The notes beneath the pieces are model-generated. The model made no database searches. It worked only from the letters and a program-made list of their open reading frames with translations, and was not told where the DNA came from. Below, in pieces: positions 9,025 to 17,858 of a DNA stretch of 64,000 nucleotides. Where the stretch lies: positions 336,629-400,628 of the forward strand of contig JANQQR010000002.1 in the NCBI GenBank assembly GCA_028289195.1. Direction: 5' to 3'. Origin of the DNA: Phycisphaerales bacterium. Lineage in GTDB: Bacteria; Planctomycetota; Phycisphaerae; Phycisphaerales; UBA1924. The position numbers were made by a program, and so were the translations under genes. The first letter of the stretch is position 1; every line of letters begins with the position of its first letter.

Positions 9025-9651
9025 ATGCACGAGCTGGCTTCAACTGCCGATCTCGAAGGAGCGATCGCAGAGTTGCGTGCGCTCGAACCGCGCTTCGCCG
9101 AGGTCGTGCAGGCCACCGGCACGCCGCCGCTCCGGCGCGTCGAGCCCGGTCTTTCGGCTCTGCTCTCGATCGTGAACGACCAGTCGATCTCGCAGCACGC
9201 CGCGTCGACGGTCTGGAGCCGGACGCTGGCGATCATCGATGCGGGAGATCCCCGGTCCGTCCTCGATGCGGACGCCGAGGAGCTCCGCAGCGCGGGACAG
9301 TCCCGCAACAAGATCGCGACCTTCCGCGCCGTGGCAGAGGCGGCACTCGACGGGCGTCTCGGTTTCGAGACGCTCTCAGCCCTCGACGATGAGGCAGTGA
9401 CCGCGCAGCTCACCGCGATCCGAGGCATCGGACCCTGGAGCGCCCAGATCTACCTGCTGACCTGCCTCGGCCGGTCCGACGTCTGGCCCGCTGCCGATGT
9501 CGCGCTGCAGATCGGCGCACAGCGGGCGTTCTGTCTCCCGGATCGCCCGGTCGGTCGACGGATGATCGAACTCGCAGAGCCCTGGCGTCCATGGAGATCG
9601 GTCGCCGCCCGCCTGCTGTGGGCCTATTACCGGGTCGGCCCGGCGGAGTGA
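9025..9651 (+). CDS. DNA-3-methyladenine glycosylase II family protein (AlkA-like)
   Basis: Base-excision repair glycosylase of the HhH-GPD superfamily, 208 aa, which should remove alkylated bases such as 3-methyladenine from DNA. The helix-hairpin-helix is visible as RGIGPWSAQIYLL (about residues 133-145), and the catalytic aspartate is in PAADVALQ (D158). LLSIVNDQSIS matches the usual LIxxIxxQQxS helix. It is shorter than E. coli AlkA because the N-terminal extra domain is missing, as in many bacterial homologues. It is divergent from the Cys-leader promoter and followed 33 bp later by a lipoprotein gene with no evident functional link. Confidence 0.87.
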   Translation: MHELASTADLEGAIAELRALEPRFAEVVQATGTPPLRRVEPGLSALLSIVNDQSISQHAASTVWSRTLAIIDAGDPRSVLDADAEELRSAGQSRNKIATFRAVAEAALDGRLGFETLSALDDEAVTAQLTAIRGIGPWSAQIYLLTCLGRSDVWPAADVALQIGAQRAFCLPDRPVGRRMIELAEPWRPWRSVAARLLWAYYRVGPAE

Positions 9652-9684
9652 ATCGAGCGTGACCCCGGCCGCGAATCCCCTTGC

Positions 9685-10293
9685 ATGACCCCGCTGAAGC
9701 CCATCTCGACCCGTCTCCGCATGCCCGTTCTCTTGGTCGCGATCCTGAGCGTCGGCGCTGTCTTCGGGCTGAACGCGTGCGGCGCGAAGTCGATCGAGAA
9801 TCGCAGCCCCCTTGGCGAGACGTTCCCGTCGGTCACCGGCAAGTCTCTCGAGAAAGAGACGGTCGATCTGCCCGAGGATCTCGCGGGTCGGCCGGCGATC
9901 CTGCTGGTGGGATACAAGCAGGGCGCGCAGTTTGACATCGATCGTTGGCTCATGGGTCTGATCCAGGCGGAGGTCAGCGTCCCCATCTACGAGATCCCCA
10001 CGATCCCGGGCCTCGTGCCGACGCCCGTCAGCAAGTGGATCGACGATGGCATGCGCTCGGGGATCCCGGAGGAAGACTGGGGCGCCGTCGTGACGCTCTA
10101 CCGGGGCCAGGCCAGGCCCGTCGCCGAGCTCACCGGGACCAAGAAAGGGCGCCTGACCCGCGTGCTCGTGCTCGATGACCGGGGAGAGATCGTCTGGTTC
10201 AGCGATCGGGGCTACTCGGCCCGCCAGGCGCTGGAGGTCGCGGCGCTCGCCGAGTCCCTGGCTCGAGAAGCGGCAATCAACGCCGACCGCTAG
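9685..10293 (+). CDS. Lipoprotein with thioredoxin-like fold, no CxxC
   Basis: Exported lipoprotein of 202 aa with signal peptide and lipobox LNAC (Cys near residue 32). The mature part has a redoxin-type layout: PLGETFPSVTGKSLEKETVDLPEDLAG opens like TlpA/ATP10-type proteins, followed by PAILLVGYKQGAQFD, VPIYEIPTIPG and a C-terminal RVLVLDDRGEIVWF strand. The active-site CxxC is absent, so it is unlikely to be a disulfide reductase; ATP10-like assembly factors look similar. The function is not assigned. Confidence 0.68.
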   Translation: MTPLKPISTRLRMPVLLVAILSVGAVFGLNACGAKSIENRSPLGETFPSVTGKSLEKETVDLPEDLAGRPAILLVGYKQGAQFDIDRWLMGLIQAEVSVPIYEIPTIPGLVPTPVSKWIDDGMRSGIPEEDWGAVVTLYRGQARPVAELTGTKKGRLTRVLVLDDRGEIVWFSDRGYSARQALEVAALAESLAREAAINADR

Positions 10294-10389
10294 CGCCACG
10301 AGCGCAGTCCTACAATCTGGTCGGCACGCCGGGAGGCGTCTCGAATCCGCCTCTCGCTTTCAGCGCTTCAGGAGCGCAGGAGGCACGCG

Positions 10390-10908
10390 ATGGCGACCGG
10401 AGTCCCGAATTCGAACCCGCTCGACATCCTCATCGAGCACGACCGCTGGGCGACTCGGAACATCCTCGAGACGTGCGCGCACCTCGCGGACGACGAGTTC
10501 CACCAGTCGTTCCAGATCGGGCCGGGTTCGCTCCACGACACCCTCTCGCACATCCTGGGCGCGCAGCGCGCTTGGACCGACGTGCTGTGCGAGCGCGACC
10601 CGATCCGGTTCAAGCTCGAAGAGGGCAAACGCTCGGTGCCCGCGCTCATCAAGCTGCACGACGACATCGCCGAGGGGTTCGAACTCGCGATCCACGACCA
10701 CCCGTTCACCGACACGGTGAGCCCCGAGCGCGCCGGGCAGACGTTCACGTTCACGCGCGGCTCGATCCTGACCCACGTCACGACGCACGGCATGCACCAT
10801 CGCGCCCAGTGCCTCAACATGCTCCGGCAGCTGCGCGTCGACCCGCTGCCGCACAACTCGGTGGTCGAGTGGATGCTCGCGACCGGCGCCGCGACGACGG
10901 GCGCGTGA
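10390..10908 (+). CDS. DinB-family metalloenzyme, four-helix bundle
   Basis: DinB/YfiT-like protein of 172 aa. The family forms a four-helix bundle with a metal bound by three histidines; some members are thiol S-transferases that use bacillithiol or mycothiol, and most have no known substrate. Candidate ligands are H54 (LSHILGAQ), H133 and H137 (HVTTHGMHHRAQ). GGAGG at about 10379 supports ATG 10390, and a TACAAT box lies at 10311-10316. It precedes the TPP riboswitch but reads as a separate unit. A second DinB-type gene lies at 17193-17789. Confidence 0.82.
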   Translation: MATGVPNSNPLDILIEHDRWATRNILETCAHLADDEFHQSFQIGPGSLHDTLSHILGAQRAWTDVLCERDPIRFKLEEGKRSVPALIKLHDDIAEGFELAIHDHPFTDTVSPERAGQTFTFTRGSILTHVTTHGMHHRAQCLNMLRQLRVDPLPHNSVVEWMLATGAATTGA

Positions 10909-10943
10909 GCTGGCGACCCCGTATACTCGCTCTCGACACGATC

Positions 10944-11027
10944 TCGCACGGGGCGCCCCGGCCGGATGCCGGGGCTGAGACGCACCCGTTGAACCTGAAC
11001 CGGGTCGTACCGGCGTAGGGAATGCGA
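10944..11027 (+). promoter_or_regulatory. TPP riboswitch (THI element)
   Basis: The conserved core is complete: GGGGCTGAGA (10971-10980), the CCCGTTGAACCTGAACCGGG helix (10984-11003), GTACCGGCGTAGGGAA (11007-11022), and a P1 helix TCGCA (10944-10948) with TGCGA (11023-11027). It lies about 100 bp before thiC, where thiamine pyrophosphate should repress expression. A TATACT hexamer at 10922-10927 is a candidate -10 box. Confidence 0.96.
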
Positions 11028-11032
11028 TCGCC

Positions 11033-11055
11033 GGCGGCGCCCATCCGGGCCCGCC
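11033..11055 (+). promoter_or_regulatory. GC hairpin in the riboswitch expression platform
   Basis: GGCGG-C-GCCC, loop ATCC, then GGGC-CCGCC: a nine-pair stem with one bulged C, six bases after the riboswitch P1 helix. No U-run follows, so control by intrinsic termination is not supported. Translational or Rho-dependent control is possible. Confidence 0.5.
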
Positions 11056-11125
11056 GCGCTTCTCATCCACCCGGCCGAGCCGCCCCGGCGCCACTGATGA
11101 GCGCCGAGAAAGGCACAGCCACTCC

Positions 11126-13072
11126 ATGTCCACAATCCAGACCACCGATGTTGCTCGCCCCGAGGGCGATGCCGCGCCGAACCCGACCTTGTCGCAGAAG
11201 TGGGCCGCGCCGATCCCCGGCGCGCACAACCCCGCGACCCTTCGCGAGGGTACGACGCCGGGCTCGTTCGCCCGCCCGGCGGACATCGGCGGCCCGCTCA
11301 TGTTCGCGTCGCCCGACACGCCCGGCATGCCTGCGCCGAGCGACAAGACCGCTTGGGACTTCCTGCCCGACGGATGGACAACCGGCCACGCGTCGGACGG
11401 TTCAGCTGTTTCCGAGGCTCCGGCCCCGTTTGCCGCCGGCGCCACCGAGGTCGCGTTCCGGGAGGCGACGGGCGCCGTTCGTCGCGTCTCGTTCCCCGCG
11501 GGTTTCGAACCGATCACGCAGCTGGAGCACGCCCGCGTCGGCACCATCACGCCCCAGATGCGCCGCGTCGCGGAGCGCGAGCCCCATCTGACACCCGAGC
11601 AGGTGCGCGACGAGGTCGGAGCCGGGCGCCTGATCATCCCGGCGAACACCACCCACCTGCGCTACAACCTCGACCCGATGGCGATCGGCAGGGCGAGCAA
11701 GACGAAGATCAACGCCAACATGGGCGCCTCGCCCGTCTCCAGCGGCACCGATGAGGAAGTCGAGAAGCTCCGCTGGGCGGAGAAGTGGGGGGCGGACACC
11801 GTGATGGATCTGTCCACCGGCGGCGACCTCGACGCCTGCCGCGAGGCGATCATCCAGAACTCGACGGTGCCGATCGGCACGGTGCCCATCTACTCGATGA
11901 TCATCGGCAAGCGCATCGAGGACCTCGATCGCGAGACGATCCTCGAGACCTGCCGCAAGCAGGCGGCCCAGGGCGTGGACTACTTCACGATCCACGCCGG
12001 CGTGAAGCGCGCCCACCTCAAGCACATCAAGAACCGCCTCATCGGCATCGTCTCGCGCGGCGGCTCGCTGCTGGCCAAATGGATGCTCGTCCACAACGAT
12101 GAGAACCCGATGTACACGCATTTCGAAGAGATCTGCGACATCATGCGCGCCCACGATGTCTCGTTCAGCCTCGGCGACGGCCTCCGCCCGGGTGGCCTCG
12201 CCGACGCGACCGACGAGGCGCAGCTCTCCGAGCTCGAGACGATCGCCGAGCTCACCGAGCGGGCGTGGCGCAAGGGCTGCCAGGTCATGGTTGAGGGCCC
12301 GGGCCACGTGCCCTTCGACCAGATCGAGTTCAATATGAAGCTCCAGCGCCGCCTGTGCCACGGCGCGCCGTTCTACGTGCTCGGCCCCCTGGTCACCGAC
12401 ATGTTCCCGGGTTACGACCACATCACCAGCTGCATCGGCGCGACGTCCGCGGGCTTCCACGGCGCCGCGATGCTCTGCTACGTCACGCCCAAGGAGCACC
12501 TCGGGCTGCCCAAGAAGGACGACGTCAAGCAGGGCTGCATCGCCTACAAGATCGCCGCCCACTCGGCCGACATCGCCCTGGGCATCCCCCACACGCGCGA
12601 TCGCGACGACGCTCTGACCAAGGCCCGTGCCGCGCTGAACTGGCAGAAGCACTTCGATCTCAGCTTCGACCCCGACACCGCCCGCGCCCTCCACGACGAG
12701 GACCTCGACGTGGACACCGACTTCTGCGCCATGTGCGGCCACGACTGGTGCTCGGTGCGCATCAGCAAGGAGATCCAGGAGTTCGCCTCCGGAAACGCCG
12801 AGGGCTTCGAGCGGGGCAAGCCCGTCAAGTCCGCTGCGTTGACCGCGGAGCAGCAGCAGATCCTCGAGAGCCGCGGCGTGCTCTCACCCGACGAGATCCA
12901 CAAGCTCGCGGCCAAGACCAAGAAGACCATCGGCGCCGACGACGATGGCAAGGCCGCGTGCCACTCGGACTACGTCGACCCCGACGAGGCGAAGCGCATC
13001 CAGGAGGAGAAGCTGGTCCCGCTGAACACCGCTCCGGCGCACAACGTGCCGAGCCACGACAGCGTGATTTAG
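11126..13072 (+). CDS. thiC: Phosphomethylpyrimidine synthase ThiC
   Basis: Radical SAM enzyme that rearranges aminoimidazole ribotide into HMP phosphate, the pyrimidine branch of thiamine synthesis. The protein has 648 aa, with an N-terminal ThiC-associated domain followed by the TIM barrel. The C-terminal 4Fe-4S motif CAMCGHDWC gives C534, C537 and C542 (CX2CX4C, the ThiC signature). Typical segments such as [16 protein letters not shown], GADFLCYVTPxEHLGLP-like and NANMG are present. It sits behind a TPP riboswitch, so end-product control is expected. No other thi gene is in the window. A weak GAGAAAGG lies 14 bases before the ATG. Confidence 0.98.
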   Translation: MSTIQTTDVARPEGDAAPNPTLSQKWAAPIPGAHNPATLREGTTPGSFARPADIGGPLMFASPDTPGMPAPSDKTAWDFLPDGWTTGHASDGSAVSEAPAPFAAGATEVAFREATGAVRRVSFPAGFEPITQLEHARVGTITPQMRRVAEREPHLTPEQVRDEVGAGRLIIPANTTHLRYNLDPMAIGRASKTKINANMGASPVSSGTDEEVEKLRWAEKWGADTVMDLSTGGDLDACREAIIQNSTVPIGTVPIYSMIIGKRIEDLDRETILETCRKQAAQGVDYFTIHAGVKRAHLKHIKNRLIGIVSRGGSLLAKWMLVHNDENPMYTHFEEICDIMRAHDVSFSLGDGLRPGGLADATDEAQLSELETIAELTERAWRKGCQVMVEGPGHVPFDQIEFNMKLQRRLCHGAPFYVLGPLVTDMFPGYDHITSCIGATSAGFHGAAMLCYVTPKEHLGLPKKDDVKQGCIAYKIAAHSADIALGIPHTRDRDDALTKARAALNWQKHFDLSFDPDTARALHDEDLDVDTDFCAMCGHDWCSVRISKEIQEFASGNAEGFERGKPVKSAALTAEQQQILESRGVLSPDEIHKLAAKTKKTIGADDDGKAACHSDYVDPDEAKRIQEEKLVPLNTAPAHNVPSHDSVI

Positions 13073-13194
13073 GTTTCCGTCGATTGAGTGTGGTTCTGAA
13101 TGGCAGGGTCGTTCGGCGCGATGCGTGACCGAGAGGCCCGGACTGCTCACTCGCCGCGAGCATCCACTCGGTCCTCAACCGCGAATGCTCTGGC

Positions 13195-13869
13195 ATGACC
13201 GGTGAAGGATCCAGTCCGGACGGCGGTGCGCGTCCTCTGCACTCGCTCAGGCGGGACTACGAGAGCGCCCCGTTCGATGAGACGGACCTCAGCGACGATC
13301 CCATCGACCAGTTCTCGCGGTGGTTTGACGAGGCGCGGGCGGCTTCGATCATGGAACCGAACGCCATGACGATCGCGACCGTCGACGAGCACGGGCGTCC
13401 GGATGCCCGCATCGTGCTGCTCAAGGAATTCCGTCCCGAGGGGTTCGTGTTCTTCACCAACTACGATTCCACCAAGGGGCGTCAGCTCGAAGCGCAGGGC
13501 GACGCGGCGTTGGTGTTCTACTGGGATGTGCTCGAGCGACAGGTCCGCGTGACCGGGCGGGTCGAGCGGATCTCGCCGGAAGAGAGTTCCCAGTACTTCG
13601 CATCGAGACCCGTGAAGAGCCAGATCGGCGCGATCGCCAGCCCGCAGTCTCGCGTGATGGAAGGGCGCGCGGAGCTCGAAGAGATGTTCCGGCGTGTTTC
13701 GGCGCGGTTCGAGACGAGCGCCGAGCTGGAACGACCCGGTTCCTGGGGGGGCTATCTCGTGCGTCCCAGAACCGTCGAGTTCTGGCAAGGCCGACGCTCG
13801 CGCCTGCACGACCGGCTCCGCTACCTGCACGCAGGCGGCGAGTGGCTTATTGAACGCCTTGCTCCCTGA
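13195..13869 (+). CDS. pdxH: Pyridoxamine 5'-phosphate oxidase
   Basis: FMN-dependent oxidase that converts PNP and PMP to PLP, the last step of vitamin B6 synthesis or salvage, 224 aa. The signature is clear: LRRDY at the start, AMTIATVDEHGRPDARIVLLK, FFTNYDSTKGRQLE, the FMN-binding RxVRVTGRVER stretch, SRPVKSQIGAIASPQS and the terminal LHDRLRY with the expected Arg. Several PLP enzymes are encoded nearby (the transsulfuration enzyme and CysK), but there is no operon link; thiC ends 122 bp upstream. Confidence 0.96.
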   Translation: MTGEGSSPDGGARPLHSLRRDYESAPFDETDLSDDPIDQFSRWFDEARAASIMEPNAMTIATVDEHGRPDARIVLLKEFRPEGFVFFTNYDSTKGRQLEAQGDAALVFYWDVLERQVRVTGRVERISPEESSQYFASRPVKSQIGAIASPQSRVMEGRAELEEMFRRVSARFETSAELERPGSWGGYLVRPRTVEFWQGRRSRLHDRLRYLHAGGEWLIERLAP

Positions 13870-14151
13870 TTCGCGTGAGTGGTCCGTCCGTCAATCGACC
13901 GCCGGTTGGTGCGGTGCCCCGCACGTGACCCGCGTCAGTTCGATGCGATCGGCTGAATCCGCTCGGATCGGACGCTGCACGGTTCGCGCTCGCGCACGTC
14001 CATAAAAGCGCTCGGCCGTCGGCGATTGTGGCTGCTTCGATCGGTGTCTGCGTTGTAAGCACGCGGCCGCAGAATTCTCGGGCGGGTATCTGCACGCATT
14101 GCGGCACGACGCTCCGGCATCCAACCCGCTCGAATTGTCGAATGCACCGGC

Positions 14152-14385
14152 ATGGGCGCAGCGAATCAAATCCCACCCGAGCGGCTCATCGACGCCACCG
14201 ATGCCATCTTCGAGGCGTACGACGAGATCGGACTAATCTTCTTCTCACAGATGCCTTCGCAGTGGATGGGGCATCCAGACCAGCCGGCCGCATTGTGCGA
14301 GTTCTCTCGATACGAGATCGAGGAGGCGGAGCGGTTCTTGCTGCGGATGGGGCTGCTCGAGCGGAACAGCCAGGGTGCGTGTTGA
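14152..14385 (+). CDS. Small hypothetical protein, 77 aa
   Basis: I do not recognise this ORF. It encodes a mostly helical, acidic protein (ATDAIFEAYDEIGLIF, then EIEEAERFLLRMGLLE) without signal peptide or metal motif. Codon use looks coding, with G or C at most third positions. No clear ribosome-binding site precedes the ATG. The 282 bp between pdxH and this ORF hold nothing I can support. Confidence 0.45.
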   Translation: MGAANQIPPERLIDATDAIFEAYDEIGLIFFSQMPSQWMGHPDQPAALCEFSRYEIEEAERFLLRMGLLERNSQGAC

Positions 14386-14409
14386 TCAGCCCGGTTCTTG
14401 GCGGCTGAA

Positions 14410-15309
14410 TCAGATCCCCGGCAGCGAGTAGTCCTCGCTCTTGGCACGCGGCGCCCAGCGCCGCATGTCCTGCATCTCTTCCCAAGACAGCGTCTCGGCG
14501 TGCCCGTCGAACATCGACGCCACGCTCTTGCCGAGGAATCGGAAGGCCACGAATCCCGTTTCGGCTGGGCGCGATGATTCGTTCGGACTGTCCAGGGACC
14601 AGATCCGATCGGTGAACGACGGCGGCTGGACGTGGAACGATCCGTCGAGCTGCGTGCCGTTGATCGGGTCGGTGCCGTAGCTGCTGGCGAAGACGATGAG
14701 CTTCGAGGCGTTGCCAACGTCGGCCTCGCGGCGCACATACCAGCGCTTGCCGAACGATTGCTCGACGCCGCGCCGCACGCGCTCGCTGTCGACGAATGCG
14801 TATCCGGTGCCGGCGTGCTGCTCGCCGGAGCCGCCCACGAACGCCTGGTTCAGGCCCATGCGTGGGGCGGCGCTCACGGCGTAGTCGAACTCGGCGCCGG
14901 GCTGGAAGAGATCCTCGATCTTGCTCGCGTCCCGGTAGAACACGCCGAGCTCGTTTCCCAGATACGGCATAAGGCGCCAGGGGTACCGCTGGGCAGGGAG
15001 TCCCGAGAGCGAATCGCCAGCGAAGTTCCGAGCGCTGACATCTCCCCGCCGGACCATCGACGAACTCGGGTATCCCGGGAGCACGGTGCCCCGGTAGTCG
15101 CCCGAGTACATCCGGTGGGCCGCGATGAAGCTGCGGGCCGCAGAGAGTTCGCCGGTCACGATCGCGCACTTCCGCGCGTGGGAGAGAGCCGGTAGCAGGA
15201 TCGAGATCAGCACCCCGATGATCGCCACCACCACGAGCAACTCGAGCAGGGTGAACGCCCCGCGTGAACGGGTGAGGAAGTCGGATTGGCACGGTCTAGT
15301 TGCTGTCAT
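14410..15309 (-). CDS. Prepilin-type protein (DUF1559-like)
   Basis: Protein of 299 aa with a type IV prepilin/type II pseudopilin N-terminus: a short basic leader, cleavage site G|AFTLLELLVVVAIIGVL with the conserved Glu5 (mature numbering), then a hydrophobic helix. The large globular part is typical of the planctomycete expansions of DUF1559-like proteins and ends in FRFLGKSVASMFDGHAETLS, the usual signature of these proteins (DGHA). It would be processed by a prepilin peptidase and inserted in the inner membrane. Function in planctomycetes is unknown. It diverges from the dockerin-type secreted protein. Confidence 0.85.
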   Translation of the reverse strand: MTATRPCQSDFLTRSRGAFTLLELLVVVAIIGVLISILLPALSHARKCAIVTGELSAARSFIAAHRMYSGDYRGTVLPGYPSSSMVRRGDVSARNFAGDSLSGLPAQRYPWRLMPYLGNELGVFYRDASKIEDLFQPGAEFDYAVSAAPRMGLNQAFVGGSGEQHAGTGYAFVDSERVRRGVEQSFGKRWYVRREADVGNASKLIVFASSYGTDPINGTQLDGSFHVQPPSFTDRIWSLDSPNESSRPAETGFVAFRFLGKSVASMFDGHAETLSWEEMQDMRRWAPRAKSEDYSLPGI

Positions 15310-15346
15310 GCAGAGAAAAATCCGGCTGGGCGAGAATCCTACTCTA

Positions 15347-15394
15347 ATTGAGATACACTCTCAACTACGCCGGGGCCCATTTCTCGACCCCGGC
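15347..15394 (+). promoter_or_regulatory. AT-rich promoter-like region and 5' UTR hairpin
   Basis: TACACT (15354-15359), framed by a short dyad TTGAG (15348-15352) and CTCAA (15360-15364), is a candidate -10 box with an operator-like flank. Downstream GCCGGGG (15369-15375) and CCCCGGC (15388-15394) form a 7-bp stem before the dockerin-type gene. Weak but coherent signals in a locally AT-rich stretch. Confidence 0.35.
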
Positions 15395-15414
15395 ATCGAT
15401 TTGGAGAGAGCCAT

Positions 15415-16533
15415 ATGAGGATTCGGAGCGACCACCTCCTGGTTTCGCTGTTCATCGTCGGCGCCGGCATCGGTTCGGTGGCGCAGAGCGCCGGCGCGGG
15501 GACTCCAATCGAGGCGTCGTACGACACCCCAGCGATTGATCTCTGGAACTACCCCTTCAATTCGACGCGCGGTTTCAAGCCAGACGCTGACACGTTCTCG
15601 GCGCTCGGGCAGGAGCTCTTCCCGAATTGCCTCGGGAATGGTCAGGACTGCACGTTCGACCAGCGCGACAGCCAGACGCTCGTTGGGTTTGACACCGGGG
15701 CCGACATCCCGGCAGGGCTGAGCGTGTGCCAGTACGTGATCACGAGCGCTGCACTCGAGATCGCCACGGCAACAGCCAACGCGTTCGTCTACGACTCCAC
15801 CTACGACACGTGGGAGACGTACCTCGGCGGTGCAGAGGACGGCGACGGCCGCCCCGTCGAGTTGTACGGCGTGGGGTACCGCGGCACCGATTCCATGGGC
15901 ACTCCCTGGAGCAGCGCGAACTACTTCGAGGGTACGTTCCAGAGTCCCGGGCCGCCGATCCTCCCCTCAGGCACGCCGATGTCGGATGCTCGGTTCGTCT
16001 TTCCGACAGATTTCGCTGGCGGGATCGCAAGAGACATCTCCAACAACGTGCGCGACATGTTCGATCCGTCTCCGTTTGCAATCGGCCAGGCGGCAGGTGT
16101 ATCGCCGGGGGCCCTCGTGCCGGTCGACACGCAGTTCACGTTCACGCTCGACGTGCAGAATCCGGACGTTCAGAACTACCTGGCCGAAAACCTCCGCGAC
16201 GGTCGGATCCGGCTGATGCTCTCGTCCCTCCAGCCGGCGGTCAGCGACGGAGGGCCCGGGTCGGGGGCGTTCGCGAGTTGGATCTGCAAGGAGGCCTCAT
16301 TCAGCGAGGGGTTCCACGCCCGATTCGCGATTACGGTCGAACTCCTGCCGCCTTCGGACGCCAATGGCGACGGCGCGGTGAACTTCGCGGACGTCACGTC
16401 GGTCCTGGCAAACTGGCTGAACTCGGGCGCTCCCGGGATCCTTGGCGACGCCGACTGCAACGGCTCGGTGGAATTCGGCGACGTGACGGCCGTGCTGTCC
16501 GATTGGCTCGCCAGCGCACCGATGGCTCCGTAG
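15415..16533 (+). CDS. Secreted protein with C-terminal dockerin-like EF-hand module
   Basis: Exported protein of 372 aa. A signal peptide ends near residue 29. The central 280 residues form an unrecognised all-beta domain with a few Cys. The C-terminus has two dockerin type I-like calcium loops, DANGDGAVNFADVTSVLANW and DADCNGSVEFGDVTAVLSDW, a module that ends very many secreted planctomycete proteins. In clostridia dockerins bind cohesins; in planctomycetes no cellulosome is known and the module may serve surface attachment. GGAGAG lies about nine bases before the ATG. Confidence 0.82.
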   Translation: MRIRSDHLLVSLFIVGAGIGSVAQSAGAGTPIEASYDTPAIDLWNYPFNSTRGFKPDADTFSALGQELFPNCLGNGQDCTFDQRDSQTLVGFDTGADIPAGLSVCQYVITSAALEIATATANAFVYDSTYDTWETYLGGAEDGDGRPVELYGVGYRGTDSMGTPWSSANYFEGTFQSPGPPILPSGTPMSDARFVFPTDFAGGIARDISNNVRDMFDPSPFAIGQAAGVSPGALVPVDTQFTFTLDVQNPDVQNYLAENLRDGRIRLMLSSLQPAVSDGGPGSGAFASWICKEASFSEGFHARFAITVELLPPSDANGDGAVNFADVTSVLANWLNSGAPGILGDADCNGSVEFGDVTAVLSDWLASAPMAP

Positions 16534-16537
16534 GTCG

Positions 16538-17185
16538 TCAGCGGATCACGAGCAGCCGGAACGAGCCCTGCTCGACCACCACATCGAACTCGCGGAGCAC
16601 GAGCCCGTCCCGCAGCGCGGTGGGCGCGCGCAAGCGGAACGCGTTGTCGCCCAGGCTTTCCAGAAAGACGCCCGGAGTCTGCTCACCCATGGGGATGGTC
16701 GCGAACAGCGCGCCGATGTCCTCGCGGTGCGCCTTGAGCCACTCGAGCGCGTCGATCGGATCGAGCCCCCGCACGCGGTACTCGCGCTTGGTCCGGTCCG
16801 AGAGCACCTGATCGACGAGCAGTTCGTCTTCGCCCCGGGCGAGGGTCTGGGTCAGGTGGTACATCACATGACTCGGGGACTTGGACACGAGCCGGATGCT
16901 GCCGTCGGCAGCGGCGAGCCGGAGCGGCGAACCATCGATCTGTTCGTACTGCTCCGCGTCGCCCACCGACGATCCCGGCGTCGACTGGTATTCGGCGAGC
17001 AATTGCTCCCAGTCCTGGCCCTGGCCTTCCGGTGGTTCCTCGGCCCGGATGCCGCCCTGCGCGCCCGGGATGTCCTGGAGGATGTCGTTGGAGCGCACCA
17101 CTCGCTGCTCGCTGCATGCGCCAGCCACAGCCGCGCTCGTGAGGGCGATGGCGAACTTCACGATTGCAGGGCGAGCGGGCACCAC
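16538..17185 (-). CDS. Hypothetical lipoprotein
   Basis: Exported protein of 215 aa with a lipobox-like AGAC (Cys near residue 24). The mature protein starts with a flexible Glu/Gln/Gly-rich stretch and ends in a mixed alpha/beta domain with no motif I recognise. The start is GTG 17185, eight bases after the stop codon of the upstream DinB-type gene, so the two genes form an operon and may be translationally coupled. It is convergent with the dockerin-type gene. Confidence 0.62.
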   Translation of the reverse strand: MVPARPAIVKFAIALTSAAVAGACSEQRVVRSNDILQDIPGAQGGIRAEEPPEGQGQDWEQLLAEYQSTPGSSVGDAEQYEQIDGSPLRLAAADGSIRLVSKSPSHVMYHLTQTLARGEDELLVDQVLSDRTKREYRVRGLDPIDALEWLKAHREDIGALFATIPMGEQTPGVFLESLGDNAFRLRAPTALRDGLVLREFDVVVEQGSFRLLVIR

Positions 17186-17192
17186 GGAGGGG

Positions 17193-17789
17193 TTACGCCC
17201 CCGAGCCGTCGCCGGATGCGGCCGGCGCTCCGCCGACCATCAGATCGAGCTTGCGCGACAGGTACCAGGCGTGGTGCTCGAGGTGCCACGTCACCCGTGC
17301 CAAGACATCTCGCAGACGAATCTCCCCGTCTTCGGGGTGGAGACCCGTGCGGGCGAGGTCATCGCCGTTCAGGGAACGGAGCCAGTCCGTCGTCCAGAGC
17401 CTGAGCGTGTGGACGACCGCCACGGATCCCGCGATCGGGCGGTCGCTCCCGCCGTTCTCCCCCGCGTAGAGCGTGCTGTCGATCCAGGCGTTCTCGTCCC
17501 AGACCGCGAGCACCGGGCGGTCCTCGGCGACGATCCGGCGCATGCGCCATACCAGCATCATCTCGGCGTCGGCGAGATGGCCGATCAGGATGCGGCACGA
17601 CCAGCGTCCGACGCCGGCGTCGGCGCGAAAGCACGTGTCCTGCTGGTCATCGGTCAGTTGGAGGACACGGGGGTCCAGCCCGTGCACACCGGAGGCGTAG
17701 CGCGAGAGCAGGTCCGCGTCGGGAAGCTCGAGCACTTCACGCTCGATGGACGGGGCGTCGAGCGACGCGATTTCGGCGGGTGTCGGCAT
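17193..17789 (-). CDS. DinB-superfamily protein
   Basis: Protein of 198 aa with the DinB four-helix layout: WSCRILIGHLADAEMMLVWR in the second helix and VTWHLEHHAWYLSRKL in the last, giving candidate metal ligands in GHLADAE and HLEHH. The family binds Ni or Zn and some members transfer thiols; the substrate here is unknown. It is the first gene of a two-gene operon with a lipoprotein and is divergent from the STAS gene. The start codon at 17789 has no strong ribosome-binding site. Confidence 0.75.
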   Translation of the reverse strand: MPTPAEIASLDAPSIEREVLELPDADLLSRYASGVHGLDPRVLQLTDDQQDTCFRADAGVGRWSCRILIGHLADAEMMLVWRMRRIVAEDRPVLAVWDENAWIDSTLYAGENGGSDRPIAGSVAVVHTLRLWTTDWLRSLNGDDLARTGLHPEDGEIRLRDVLARVTWHLEHHAWYLSRKLDLMVGGAPAASGDGSGA

Positions 17790-17846
17790 CCGCCGAGTCT
17801 AGACGTGTTCTCACCTGCCGGCCGCGACGGGCGGCCCCGGGCCCGC

Positions 17847-17852
17847 TACCCT
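17847..17852 (+). promoter_or_regulatory. -10-like TACCCT placing the STAS mRNA start on its GTG
   Basis: TACCCT ends six bases before GTG 17859, so the transcript would begin on the start codon (leaderless). No Shine-Dalgarno site is present. Confidence 0.4.
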
Positions 17853-17858
17853 CTCGGC

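Noticed and set aside
8763..9428. 221-aa minus-strand open frame covering the Cys leader region
   Set aside because: It is in another frame from the Cys-rich ORF, runs antisense through the glycosylase gene and has no domain or start signal.
11402..12742. 446-aa open frame antisense to thiC, and similar long frames at 41502-43157 (-) and 3734-5053 (+)
   Set aside because: They lie opposite well-supported genes in GC-rich DNA, where the complementary frames stay open by codon bias. Their compositions are Arg/Asp/Val/Ala-rich and show no motifs.
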